IMG/VR virus record: IMGVR_UViG_3300010885_046868
Location: 1-36,699 of that record
Length of the DNA stretch: 36,699 bases
Origin: a virus
Reading direction: 5' to 3' (one strand)
Shown: positions 26,523 to 34,328 of the stretch, one piece after another
How the letters are laid out: the number at the start of each line of letters is the position of its first letter
Position numbering within the stretch: position 1 is the first letter of the stretch
Notes under the pieces: generated by a model
The model's database searches: none
What the model saw: the letters and a program-made list of their open reading frames with translations, nothing else
Told to the model about the DNA's origin: nothing
Translations under genes and position numbers: made by a program

Positions 26523-27218
26523 TTATTTAGCCGACTTTCTCAATCCTGGACGTAAATCTTTCCCCGAAACCTCAACAACAGTGCACGTTTCCAGCAACCT
26601 GGAGACCGTTGCGCCGTATCCTAGGTCGTACAACTCGTTGACTGACCTATTTGATGTGACAATCGTTGGGAGCATGGCCGAATACCGGCTCTCAACAAGC
26701 ACATAGAGGCGTTCAGTCGCCCAATCGGTAGCTTTCTCCTTGCCAAAATCGTCAAGGACCACTAATGGAGCTCTCTTGCAACTGTACTGGAAGTCATCTT
26801 GGGCCTCAGCATCATCAAATTTGAACGATGTGCGGATAGCGTCAAGAAAAATCGGTACATTGAAGAACTTTGCCCCTGCTAGGCCTTCCTGAATACGCTG
26901 ATTCAGCGCAGCTGCGGCTAAATAGGTCTTCCCAGTGCCGGGAGTTCCCAACAAGAAGAACCCCTGGTCCAATAGTGGCTTATCGGCCCACTCACGAACG
27001 ACCTTTCCAGCGCGTGATTCCCTAATATCAGGAAGCAACGACGCAAGCGAGGCGTTCTGGTAGCGAATCGGCACGCCCGACTGATTAATTCTCTGGTAGG
27101 CGACCTCTGGGGTCGGCACCATTGAGACTCCCTTGACTTGGCCATTGGACATAATCGTCACAAAGTCCAAATCGGGGATGATTGACGAAACTTTCTCGAA
27201 CTTACTACTTTTCGACAT
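26523..27218 (-). CDS. DnaC/IstB-like AAA+ helicase loader, 231 aa
   Basis: Walker A is GTPGTGKTYL (residues about 90-99) and Walker B is LVVLDDFG (about 153-160), followed by a sensor region TIVTSNRSVNELYDLGYGAT and an Arg finger type VSRLLE. This is the DnaC/IstB layout that loads replicative helicase. ATG 27218 is preferred; it overlaps the previous gene by 14 bases, though GGAGG is 12 bases away, and ATG 27254 is an alternative. A replicative helicase is not in the window, so the host's may be used. Confidence 0.85.
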   Translation of the reverse strand: MSKSSKFEKVSSIIPDLDFVTIMSNGQVKGVSMVPTPEVAYQRINQSGVPIRYQNASLASLLPDIRESRAGKVVREWADKPLLDQGFFLLGTPGTGKTYLAAAALNQRIQEGLAGAKFFNVPIFLDAIRTSFKFDDAEAQDDFQYSCKRAPLVVLDDFGKEKATDWATERLYVLVESRYSAMLPTIVTSNRSVNELYDLGYGATVSRLLETCTVVEVSGKDLRPGLRKSAK

Positions 27219-27507
27219 ACTGATCGTAGTCCTCCTTACGGCTGCTAACGTCATCTGACCACTTCCTTGTCATTGACAGCTTCTTTACATACGCAAACGG
27301 GTCGCCGCTAACATCGCGGATCGCCGCTTCGCAAATTGCCGACATCAGCGCGGGGATTCCACCCGGAAATGATGCCATCAACTGCGCAATGCGCCCATAA
27401 TCACTTCGCTTCATCTCTTTTCCTGTGACCTCCGTGAAGAAGTCACCGATCTTTCCTTGTCTATTGCTTGAGTGCTCAATTTCTACGCGCCACTGCGCCA
27501 GTGTCAT
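27205..27507 (-). CDS. DnaD-like / replisome organiser-type protein, 100 aa
   Basis: ATG 27507 overlaps the exonuclease stop as ATGA, which rules out the longer frame. The sequence FFTEVTGKEMKRSDYGRIAQ, LMASFPGGIPALMSAICEAA then GDPFAYVKKL resembles the DnaD/DnaB_2 C-terminal domain, where a final YI..IL motif contacts DNA. The place just before a DnaC-like loader, as in many phages, supports a role in initiation. The similarity is moderate and there is no N-terminal winged helix. Confidence 0.5.
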   Translation of the reverse strand: MTLAQWRVEIEHSSNRQGKIGDFFTEVTGKEMKRSDYGRIAQLMASFPGGIPALMSAICEAAIRDVSGDPFAYVKKLSMTRKWSDDVSSRKEDYDQYVEK

Positions 27508-28385
27508 CGTCCGAGCTTGTCCAGCGTGCTGTTCCTGACTCCTGGTAGCATTTCCAGCATCCTTTTTTGCGTGTCCGGTAGCTTTTGTGGATGAGATTCC
27601 CATTGGTTGCACAATCTCCTATATTCACATGTTGCGTGCACAAATGCGGTCGGATTAGGGTAAATTGCGCCCTTTTCTCGCGCATCAATGATTGCACGGA
27701 CCGTAACGTAGAGCTGGTCGATGTCATCCTGCGTTCGTGTCGTAATCCGTCGCTCAACATTCGGACCCTTTGAGTGCTTGGAGACAATGTTGAACGTGAC
27801 CTTTGGGTCGTGACCAAGATTCTGACGTATTGCGTTCACATAAGCGGTTGCCTGGGCATCTCCGTGCTCTCGCCCGGCCTCCCACTTGCGATCCGCCGTC
27901 TTGTGCTCTACGACATCATTCTCTTTGGTCACCATGTCGAGCACCGACTTGAGCTGGATTGGCAACTTGCCAAGCCTGCTGTGTTCGATGTCAGACATAA
28001 AGGTCCGCTCAACAGAACTTGCAATCCAGTCGTCGCCTTCTAGGAGCGCCGCCTTGAGCATGTCCTCACCCAATGCGCTTTCGCTGATTGGGTTCTTCTC
28101 CTTCTCCTGGGTCCAATCGATCGTTGCCGACTCCTTAGCGTATGTCGACTTGAACGCATCAATTGCAGGGGTGAGGTCACCGCTCTTTTTGCCGCCGGCA
28201 AACGGCTCGTACCAACTTGCCAGTCCGGCATGCACCGATGTACCGAGCGCAAAGAAACTTGTCTGCTTGCTCGTCCATAGGCCCATTCCGTACCGGTACC
28301 ACCAGCGCAGCGGACACGCCATAAACTCGCGGATCTCGCTGACGCTGATGTGCTTCTTTTCTAGCGTACTGTCTGGTAGTTGCAT
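27504..28385 (-). CDS. RecB/Cas4-family PD-(D/E)xK exonuclease, 293 aa
   Basis: The N-terminal part HISVSEIREFMACPLRWWYR is the opening of PDDEXK_1 nucleases; then FALGTSVHAGLASWYEPF. The catalytic core is SVLDMVTKENDVVEHKTA (Asp and E-x-K), followed by a helix with QATAYVNAIR. Cys residues at the N-terminus (ACP) and in CEYRRLC near residue 260 may be remains of the Cas4/AddB iron-sulfur cluster; a fourth Cys was not found. It is next to the annealing-type protein, so the two form a phage recombination pair. Confidence 0.82.
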   Translation of the reverse strand: MQLPDSTLEKKHISVSEIREFMACPLRWWYRYGMGLWTSKQTSFFALGTSVHAGLASWYEPFAGGKKSGDLTPAIDAFKSTYAKESATIDWTQEKEKNPISESALGEDMLKAALLEGDDWIASSVERTFMSDIEHSRLGKLPIQLKSVLDMVTKENDVVEHKTADRKWEAGREHGDAQATAYVNAIRQNLGHDPKVTFNIVSKHSKGPNVERRITTRTQDDIDQLYVTVRAIIDAREKGAIYPNPTAFVHATCEYRRLCNQWESHPQKLPDTQKRMLEMLPGVRNSTLDKLGR

Positions 28386-28993
28386 CAGGCGAAGTCAGCT
28401 TTGCGCGCGTTGTAGAACACTGCTAGCCACTTCTTTGCATCAGCACCGAGCTTTGAAGAGGCGATCTGCTGGGCAACGGTATTGAGGTCCGTAATGGACG
28501 ACGATCCGTTGATAGCCTCTCGCCAGTCGATCAACTCGTCTGTTGGCTCAAATACTTCAGCCGCGGCCCGAAGGATCTCTTCGTCCTTGGACTTTATGAC
28601 TTCACGCTTAACAACGGTATCCCCGCCCTTGGCGCGAATCTCGTCTCCTGAGGCAATCCGCTTGGACGGAAGGCCTGCCATTACCAGCGCTCGGCCAACA
28701 GCGGACGTTTCGCAGTTCTCAATCTCTGAGCCGCGAGTGTACGGTGTTGCTCCTGGGATCTGCATGGCGCTATGACCGGTACCTGCCGGTCGGTCGTCAA
28801 TAAACCCAAGCTCATCCTCTGGTCCGGAATCTCCCTTCGCCCCGCGATAGGCTCGGGCCTCAATGACTACGCGCTTCTCATTGTGCTCAATGATGCGTGT
28901 CTCAATTCGTCCGTTTGGATACGCCTCGTACCATGCACGAATGCGTTCTGCGACATCAACGTAATCCTTTAGTGCGCTCTTATCGAATGCCAT
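28385..28993 (-). CDS. Putative ssDNA annealing/recombination protein, 202 aa
   Basis: AAGGAG sits 6 bases before ATG 28993. The segment PYTRGSEIENCETSAVGRAL followed by VMAGLPS matches a phage family whose hallmark is ENcETSAiGRALa.aG, found beside exonucleases and thought to be an annealing or recombination mediator (ERF/Rad52-like group). The N-terminal part RIRAWYEAYPNGRIETRIIE also fits that family. The remainder is helical and acidic. The pairing with the RecB-like gene, one base overlap, supports the call. The exact subfamily is not certain. Confidence 0.65.
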   Translation of the reverse strand: MAFDKSALKDYVDVAERIRAWYEAYPNGRIETRIIEHNEKRVVIEARAYRGAKGDSGPEDELGFIDDRPAGTGHSAMQIPGATPYTRGSEIENCETSAVGRALVMAGLPSKRIASGDEIRAKGGDTVVKREVIKSKDEEILRAAAEVFEPTDELIDWREAINGSSSITDLNTVAQQIASSKLGADAKKWLAVFYNARKADFA

Positions 28994-29008
28994 TACTAAC
29001 TCCTTCTC

Positions 29009-29254
29009 TTACTTATGTCCGAAAAGCTCGGACTCACTTAACCCCAGGTATTCTGCCAACCGCTTCCGCATCTCTGCGGTCATCGGAGCATGGCCATACT
29101 GCACCTGGTTCAGATAGCCATATGATACACCAAGGTGCATAGCGACCCAACGTCGCTTCACCCCAGACTCCTTAATTAAACGCCATACCTTGGCGTTCTC
29201 TTCTCGCTGCTGATCCCGCAGCTCTTTATTAGCGATACCGCTCTGCTTACTCAA
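29009..29254 (-). CDS. XRE/Cro-family HTH regulator, 81 aa
   Basis: Residues about 22-70 (VWRLIKESGVKRRWVAMHLG, VSYGYLNQVQYGHAPMTAEM, RKRLAEYLGLSES) are a standard Cro/C1-type helix-turn-helix of five helices. It has no dimerisation domain beyond this. It stands inside the early leftward operon, so it could be a Cro-like or local repressor. It overlaps the gene before by 8 bases. Confidence 0.8.
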   Translation of the reverse strand: MSKQSGIANKELRDQQREENAKVWRLIKESGVKRRWVAMHLGVSYGYLNQVQYGHAPMTAEMRKRLAEYLGLSESELFGHK

Positions 29255-29531
29255 GTTGCCCCTCCGAAGTTGGTAGCGCTGGGGTTACGCCCGTCTTGAC
29301 CCACTCTTCAATGGCACACGTTGCACCCTCGCAAATAAGCCACCATGTTTCTGGGTCGGTTCCGGCAAATTCCCCGTTGCGCATTTCGTCGCGGATGCTG
29401 GCCCACAACTCTGGTGCCATTGCCTCTCGCAACTCTAGGTCTAGTGCGTCTTCAACCATTGTACTAATAATCAATGACGCCGATTTTACGCCTTGCTCGA
29501 CGCTTTGAGGATCGATATGTCCGTCACTCAT
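29247..29531 (-). CDS. Hypothetical acidic protein, 94 aa
   Basis: The protein is acidic and helical (LIISTMVEDALDLELREAMA, ELWASIRDEMRNGEFAGTDP), with one Cys pair residue set (CEGATC). It overlaps both neighbours by 8 bases, so it is translated in a chain. No family recognised. Confidence 0.65.
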   Translation of the reverse strand: MSDGHIDPQSVEQGVKSASLIISTMVEDALDLELREAMAPELWASIRDEMRNGEFAGTDPETWWLICEGATCAIEEWVKTGVTPALPTSEGQLE

Positions 29532-29772
29532 GGAGCTCTCTCCCTGTTGGCGGAGCTTCGTCGTATCCTTCGATCACGTCGTCAAGTATTCCGCCATTAT
29601 TCCTAAGGATGTGATTCATGCACTCAGTGTGCACGCCTGTCCCAGCAGAAAAGATTTTGATTTCTCCTAGGGGCAAGAAGTTTCCACGCTTTATTCGCGT
29701 CGTTGATCGATTAGGGCAGCCCTGATAGGAGCACCCTCCATCGCCCGGGTACGTTATCGCTGGATTACGCAT
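29524..29772 (-). CDS. Cys/His-containing hypothetical protein, 82 aa
   Basis: CSYQGCPNR near the N-terminus and VHTECMNH in the middle suggest one zinc site (two Cys, one Cys, His). The rest is acidic. Overlaps both neighbours by 8 bases. Unknown function. Confidence 0.62.
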   Translation of the reverse strand: MRNPAITYPGDGGCSYQGCPNRSTTRIKRGNFLPLGEIKIFSAGTGVHTECMNHILRNNGGILDDVIEGYDEAPPTGRELHE

Positions 29773-30058
29773 TGATCCCCTCCAAATACTTCCTGAGCAG
29801 TGGCTTCCACGTTCTGGATGCCTCTGTTTTTACACGATGGTGGTATCCACACAGTACCACCAAGTTTCCAAGTGAGCTGGGCCCACGTTTTCCAAACCCT
29901 GCGTTATCAACGTGATCTAACTCAAGGGATACGGTTGACCCAGAGCCAAACTGGCTTCCGCACGGCTTTGGCATTCCGACGAGTGGGCCGACGCACGTTT
30001 TATCGCGCTTCATCACTGCAAATCGGAGCTCTGGAGTTACCGGGTCCTTGTGTGACAT
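29765..30058 (-). CDS. HNH endonuclease domain protein, 97 aa
   Basis: A compact HNH: RFAVMKRDKTCVGPLVG, then VSLELDHVDNAG (His of the DH pair), SSLGNLVVLCGYHHRVKT (Asn and final His). The Cys residues at about 22, 34 and 70 probably hold a structural zinc. Homing or restriction-type nuclease roles are both possible; phage terminase-associated HNH is another option. The promoter lies so close that the mRNA would be leaderless. Confidence 0.78.
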   Translation of the reverse strand: MSHKDPVTPELRFAVMKRDKTCVGPLVGMPKPCGSQFGSGSTVSLELDHVDNAGFGKRGPSSLGNLVVLCGYHHRVKTEASRTWKPLLRKYLEGINA

Positions 30059-30064
30059 AACAAG

Positions 30065-30093
30065 ATTCTATCACATCAGATTTCGAGGTGCAA
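30065..30093 (-). promoter_or_regulatory. Promoter giving a nearly leaderless mRNA
   Basis: On the minus strand TTGCAC (30093-30088), 17 bases and TAGAAT (30070-30065) end only 6 bases before ATG 30058, so the predicted transcript starts at or next to the ATG. No ribosome site exists upstream. Confidence 0.6.
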
Positions 30094-31224
30094 CCTCATG
30101 TTTTCTACGATCCTGAGGCCAATCCACTCTGCCACGAGGCTGGCGACTCCGTTTCCGCATGCATCAGCCCGTACTGTTTCATTAGTTCTGTCAAGTAACG
30201 GGTGCTCCATGCACGCGCCGCTCTGGACTAGGTGTTGACCGAAAACACCAGAGGATGAAAAGGCCGTAAGGGTGCTATATGAGCCGTCCTCAGTCCATCG
30301 CTCAAAGAACCCATTGTTCTGGCTTCTCTCTATCTTGCGGAACAATCGAAGCTCGGGTCCGTTTGAATTTGGAAGGGCTACGATTTTGTGCGCTTGGCGT
30401 GTAGACGTCGGAATCCTCTCACCAGCGTGTGCCCGTCCGGCCACCCCATCAGCCGCTCCATTTCTAGCGTAGTCAACCTTCGCAAAATCAAGCGAGGCTG
30501 GTCGATAGTTTCCTGGATCTTCTGGTACAGGTCCGGCGTAAAGCCGATCTTCGGACCAGCTGGCGTGCTCACGACCGAGCGCCCAAGGTAGTTCTGGGCC
30601 TCCTCTCGTGTCAAGAAGAACCTCGCCGGCACGAGCGGTTCCAAGATGTCCAAGAAGGAAGTCTCTACGGCGCGGCTGCGGCACTGGGCGCCGTCGCCCA
30701 TGCAGTTCACAGCTTCCGGCGCTCGACGCATCAATAGTTCTCCACGAAACGCCATACCCGAGTTCATCCATTTCCTGGAGGAGTCTCCCCATGTCCCTGC
30801 CCTTGTTTGAGGTGAGGAGTCCGGGGACGTTTTCGAGGAGGACCCACTCTGGCCCGAAGGACTCGACGAGATTGAGGAACGAGAACGCGAGGACCGAGCG
30901 ATCACCAGTAAACCCCCTGCGCTTTCCTGCTGAGCTTAAGTCTTGGCATGGGAACCCAGCCGACCATAGAGTAGCATTTTGCCATGCCTCTCCCGTGCGT
31001 TCAGTGCCAATGGATGTGATGTCTCCGAGATTCTTTAGGTGAGGCCACCTTGCCGCAAGAACAGCTGACTGGTAGCCAGCATTTTCACACAGGGCAACAG
31101 TTGACCATCCTGCCGCCTCTAGTCCAAGGTCGATACCGCCAACCCCACTAAATGTGGAGAAGTGGCTAAGGCTTTTTGCGTCTCTTGGACTTTTTCGGAT
31201 GCTCATCATCAGGCAGTTTAGCAC
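30076..31224 (-). CDS. DNA cytosine-5 methyltransferase, frame-split
   Basis: Motifs of C5 methyltransferases occur in this frame: motif I FSTFSGVGGIDLGLEAAGW (about 22-40), the catalytic PCQ (92-94) inside GFPCQDLS, ENV (131-133), and a QPRRRDFLLGHLG segment like motif VIII. The end DACGNGVASLVAEWIGLRI resembles motif X. Between them, the expected RLT.lE.ERLMGWPDGHT segment is missing in this frame but present in another (30378-30905). The start is uncertain: ATG 31224 or 31209, both overlapping the small gene at 31166. It would modify host or phage DNA; specificity cannot be read. Confidence 0.7.
   Translation of the reverse strand: MLNCLMMSIRKSPRDAKSLSHFSTFSGVGGIDLGLEAAGWSTVALCENAGYQSAVLAARWPHLKNLGDITSIGTERTGEAWQNATLWSAGFPCQDLSSAGKRRGFTGDRSVLAFSFLNLVESFGPEWVLLENVPGLLTSNKGRDMGRLLQEMDELGYGVSWRTIDASSAGSCELHGRRRPVPQPRRRDFLLGHLGTARAGEVLLDTRGGPELPWALGREHASWSEDRLYAGPVPEDPGNYRPASLDFAKVDYARNGAADGVAGRAHAGERIPTSTRQAHKIVALPNSNGPELRLFRKIERSQNNGFFERWTEDGSYSTLTAFSSSGVFGQHLVQSGACMEHPLLDRTNETVRADACGNGVASLVAEWIGLRIVENMRLHLEI
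30378..30750 (-). other. Methyltransferase C-terminal segment in the alternative frame
   Basis: In the frame shifted by one base relative to the 30076-31224 gene, the protein reads TSFLDILEPLVPARFFLTRE, then QPRLILRRLTTLEMERLMGW and PDGHT, after which it stops. These are recognised parts of C5 methyltransferases that follow motif VIII. The shift into this frame is +1 near 30740 and back by -1 near 30400 if one protein is to be read. It may be an indel pair, an assembly error, or a genuine second overlapping gene. Confidence 0.55.
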
Positions 31225-31309
31225 TTTGCTGTGGGATGTCCCCTGCCTTGCGTAGCGCCCTACACGGCATGCAGAAGCAGGGCTGTGAGTGGTATAGCTT
31301 CTCTGCCAT
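31166..31309 (-). CDS. Small Cys protein with basic tail, 47 aa
   Basis: The ATG at 31309 shares a base with the portal stop (TAATG), so it is coupled to the portal gene. It reads MAEKLYHSQPCFCMPCRALR, then a basic end KKSKRRKKP. The CxCxxC set may bind metal. It overlaps the methyltransferase start by about 59 bases. Confidence 0.5.
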   Translation of the reverse strand: MAEKLYHSQPCFCMPCRALRKAGDIPQQSAKLPDDEHPKKSKRRKKP

Positions 31310-33465
31310 TACCGCTTCTCGCGGGCTTCAACCTGTCGCATGATCTTGTTTGCCCAGCTTTGACCCGGGTTCCCGCCCCAGAGGGCCCAGGCAATGCGGC
31401 CAGCAGATGGGTAGCCGTCTTCGCCCTGATTGAATCCCTCGCCCTGCTTGTCAACCTCGTGTCTGGCAAGGAATGCACGCATCTTGCGAACACGCGGGAT
31501 TGTCATTTTTCCGCTAATCAGCATGTTGGCAGTAGCCTGACCTGGCCCGATGCCGCCACGGCCAAACTCTTTTCGCCAAGCGAGACCACGTGTCGCCTCG
31601 GCCTTCACAGCAGCTGGGACACCTAGGTTGATTCCAGAATAATCTGTTGCAGCGTAATTCTTTGAAATATCCTCTGGGCCGTGAACATTTTGCGCCCCGG
31701 CTGCCTGATAAGCCTCGCGGACCGCTGGGTCATTCTCAATTGCTTCAACAACAGGACCGTGATCCTTGAGAATATGAGAAATCCTATCTCTCTTGAATTG
31801 CAGGCCTGCCCCGGCCGGGAAATCAGATAGGTAAAGCTCGTCATGTGGTACGTCATTCTCTTCAAGCCAAGCGCGAGTTTCGTCAAGGCGCTTGATAGAT
31901 CGTGCGCTAACAATAAATATTCGGTGGTTATCTGACTTTTGCTGCAGGTAGCTGACTACTGCTTCATTTTCTTCGTCGCTTCCATCTTGGGTTGTAAGGG
32001 TTCCATCAATGTCGCACACAATGATTTGATCCCCGGCAGCTTTAGCAGTCTGCGACTGTGGAGCATTAGCCGGTGCATTGTCCGGAACTATGTCCTCGCC
32101 CTGCTCTGGTGACGGGGTTCCCTGCGGGTTATTTCCTGTCGGAGGAGTATCTTGCGGCTCAACCTCGCCCTTGGAAATAATGTTCTCAAGGTATTTCATG
32201 TACACCGACATTGGCATGTAGCCCTGCGGTGATGGGAGCCAAATCTCTTCCCCTATATCGCCAATACCGTCTTGGCCTCGCTCTCGCAGGGCATCATTAA
32301 GGCGAAGCCACGGAAGGCCGGCAAGTGAGGCCTTGTAGTAGTCGGCCATTTCTGCTTGGTCCTGCATCCCCATTCCGGTAAATGAGAATCGAAGGTTTTC
32401 ATCGTAGCGCCAGACGATTTCTCTGGTCATAAACTCAGCAATAAGCTCCATTAGCGGCTTGATACCGTTGTCCTGCGTAAACTTTGCCGCAACCTGTGAA
32501 GAGCTTCGGTTCATGTCAAACCCAATGCCGATATCCTGCGGCTGGACCGCAAACACGGCGCAAATCTTTCGGGCAAGGTATACCTGCCACTCCATGAATT
32601 GCATGTCGCGGTTGCTTGAGGCCAAAGGCATCCACTGCATACCCTTGCCACCGCCAGTAATTGCTATCTGGCTTCGACCGGCAATCTCTGCGTCCCAATA
32701 TGCCCGGAATGCGTCTACCTGATCTGCGCGGACGCCCTCACCAAGGTGCAAAACTCCGGGAGGTGCGGCGGCCATAACGGCCTTTGCATTGTATGCGGCT
32801 GCGGCAAGGTCGGCCTCGATCGTTTCAGCCAGAACCTCAAGCGGAGAAAGTCCGAGTGGCGTATAGGTCACCGGGTTTGAGATAATAACTAGCAGCTCGT
32901 GGTTTAGGTATCGCGCAATTTCCCTGCCGTCATCGGCAAACTCATAGTAGCGGGGCGCGTTCGGGTCAGTTCCGTCCCAGCCAGAATCAAAGACAATCTT
33001 CGATGCATCCTTTGCATGAAGCGATGCCACCGGGCGGTTGTAAGAACCTATCCGCCCGCCGTTCGTCGCCTCTACCTCGATGACGCCCTGATCCAAGACC
33101 AGAATGTCTTCGATGACCGGCTCCATCAGAGAGCGCCAGGAATCCATTCGCTCATTAGGCCTGCGCAACAGCTCCTTGATTTGGGCGATCTTCTTTGTGT
33201 TTGGATTAGTTTCAGAGTCTATTCCAATGATGTCCCACTTGGCCTGGCTGATTTGAGTCCTGCGAAGATTGATGGCAGCGCGAATCCATGGGTTTGTCCT
33301 CGACCAGCGACGAAGCTGCTGTGTGCTGCGCTTTGCATGATGGGTAACGCCAGCAACGCCTCGAGCATAAGGCGCGGAGTCATACTCCGGGGTGGTGGAA
33401 ATTGCGTTCGTTACTACTTCTCCGCGACCAAATAGTCGGCTAAAGAGTGAGCGGCCCTCTGCCAT
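31309..33465 (-). CDS. Portal protein fused to a HAD phosphatase domain and a C-terminal domain, 718 aa
   Basis: Residues about 1-440 are an HK97-like portal: RTNPWIRAAINLRRTQISQA, then LLRRPNERMDSWRSLMEPVI, and a wing region EWQVYLARKICAVFAVQPQD with FTQDNGIKPLMELI. After a Pro/Gln/Gly linker, residues about 477-600 form a HAD-type phosphatase: IIVCDIDGTLTTQ (DxDGT), IFIVSARS and FKRDRISHIL then ENDPAVREAY, as in polynucleotide 3'-phosphatases. Residues about 614-718 are a further domain with GLAWRKEFGRGGIG...FLARHEVDKQGEGFNQ...PSAGRIAWALWGG. GGAAGG precedes ATG 33465. The extra domains would decorate the portal ring. Confidence 0.85.
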   Translation of the reverse strand: MAEGRSLFSRLFGRGEVVTNAISTTPEYDSAPYARGVAGVTHHAKRSTQQLRRWSRTNPWIRAAINLRRTQISQAKWDIIGIDSETNPNTKKIAQIKELLRRPNERMDSWRSLMEPVIEDILVLDQGVIEVEATNGGRIGSYNRPVASLHAKDASKIVFDSGWDGTDPNAPRYYEFADDGREIARYLNHELLVIISNPVTYTPLGLSPLEVLAETIEADLAAAAYNAKAVMAAAPPGVLHLGEGVRADQVDAFRAYWDAEIAGRSQIAITGGGKGMQWMPLASSNRDMQFMEWQVYLARKICAVFAVQPQDIGIGFDMNRSSSQVAAKFTQDNGIKPLMELIAEFMTREIVWRYDENLRFSFTGMGMQDQAEMADYYKASLAGLPWLRLNDALRERGQDGIGDIGEEIWLPSPQGYMPMSVYMKYLENIISKGEVEPQDTPPTGNNPQGTPSPEQGEDIVPDNAPANAPQSQTAKAAGDQIIVCDIDGTLTTQDGSDEENEAVVSYLQQKSDNHRIFIVSARSIKRLDETRAWLEENDVPHDELYLSDFPAGAGLQFKRDRISHILKDHGPVVEAIENDPAVREAYQAAGAQNVHGPEDISKNYAATDYSGINLGVPAAVKAEATRGLAWRKEFGRGGIGPGQATANMLISGKMTIPRVRKMRAFLARHEVDKQGEGFNQGEDGYPSAGRIAWALWGGNPGQSWANKIMRQVEAREKR

Positions 33466-33468
33466 GTA

Positions 33469-33690
33469 TTACCTTCCTGACTTGCTGCGCTTCACGGCTG
33501 ACCAGAAAATGTCATCAGTCATGCGTCGGTTAATAATGTCCTGCATTTGTACTTTTGTGCAAGAGACGACCCGTCTACCACCTCGATATCCTACAGTATG
33601 GGCCAACAGGTACCTACCCCACCACGACGGAACAACGGTGGTGCCGTCCTCAAATTCTACCTCAATTGTGTTCTCAATGCCGGGGATCAC
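33469..33690 (-). CDS. Hypothetical protein, 73 aa
   Basis: The protein begins with a strand set (MIPGIENTIEVEFEDGTTVV) and the rest is basic (GRRVVSCTKVQMQDIINRRM). It is coupled to the gene before by ATGA and lies 3 bases before the portal. Possibly a head-assembly helper, inferred from place only. Confidence 0.68.
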   Translation of the reverse strand: MIPGIENTIEVEFEDGTTVVPSWWGRYLLAHTVGYRGGRRVVSCTKVQMQDIINRRMTDDIFWSAVKRSKSGR

Positions 33691-34112
33691 TCAGCTACGT
33701 CCTCTTCAATCCCGTCCATTGCATCTTGGTCCTTAAACATTTGCTCAATATCAAGCTGGTGCTTTCTTTGCTGCGGAACTGATCTGCGGGCCTTGTGCAA
33801 GTCTTGATAGCACCACTTGCAAACATTATACCTCTTCTGGCCCTTCGCCCTTGGGACCATTGGCTCTGGGGTTAGCTCAGTAATAAGATGCTGTCCATCT
33901 GGTCCGGCCATAATGCCGCAAGAGGCGCACTGCGGATGGGAGCGTTTCAGTTTCTGGTAGGTGTCCAAAACCGGGGTGATTGTCTTGTGAAGGCGGATCA
34001 GAGCAGACGCAAGTTCGCGCACCTCCTTACCGCGTTCCCGTATTTCAGAACAAAGGGTGCAGCTGGATGCGTCCTCCTCTAGTCCCAAATGGGCATAATG
34101 CTCGTCACTCAT
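33687..34112 (-). CDS. Zinc-finger protein, 141 aa
   Basis: The protein has CTLC near residue 19, CASCG at about 63-67 and VCKWC at about 97-101; the latter two make a zinc ribbon with a long insert. The remainder is basic and helical. It could be a divergent HNH or a terminase small-subunit-like DNA-binding protein, but neither is shown. First gene of the leftward run, divergent from the prohead protease. Confidence 0.65.
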   Translation of the reverse strand: MSDEHYAHLGLEEDASSCTLCSEIRERGKEVRELASALIRLHKTITPVLDTYQKLKRSHPQCASCGIMAGPDGQHLITELTPEPMVPRAKGQKRYNVCKWCYQDLHKARRSVPQQRKHQLDIEQMFKDQDAMDGIEEDVAE

Positions 34113-34275
34113 ATGTAAATGGTAGCAGTAAACACCAATGACAGGATAAAAAGGTTATTGTAGAATGTCCACGTATTGTCCGTGTGATGCTTTGTTTGGT
34201 AAAGAATCCTAAACATTCGTCATTACATTTCTTGTATCGCGGTGTTACCTTACGATATCAGAGATTATTATTGTA
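34113..34275. other. Divergent non-coding gap between structural genes
   Basis: About 160 bases before the protease promoter hold AT-rich sequence with ATTACATTTC and TTTGTTTGG. A leftward promoter for the 34112 gene should be here; a weak -10 TACCAT lies close to the ATG, but no good -35 is seen. Confidence 0.4.
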
Positions 34276-34323
34276 TTGACGCAGATGTCGTCGGACATCA
34301 ATATGTCCGGGTACCTAGGGAGG
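34276..34323 (+). promoter_or_regulatory. Promoter and SD of the prohead protease gene
   Basis: The -35 TTGACG (34276-34281), 17 bases and -10 CAATAT (34299-34304) are followed by AGGGAGG (34317-34323) and, 5 bases on, GTG 34329. This arrangement makes any longer start (34242) impossible for this transcript. Confidence 0.7.
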
Positions 34324-34328
34324 TCATT

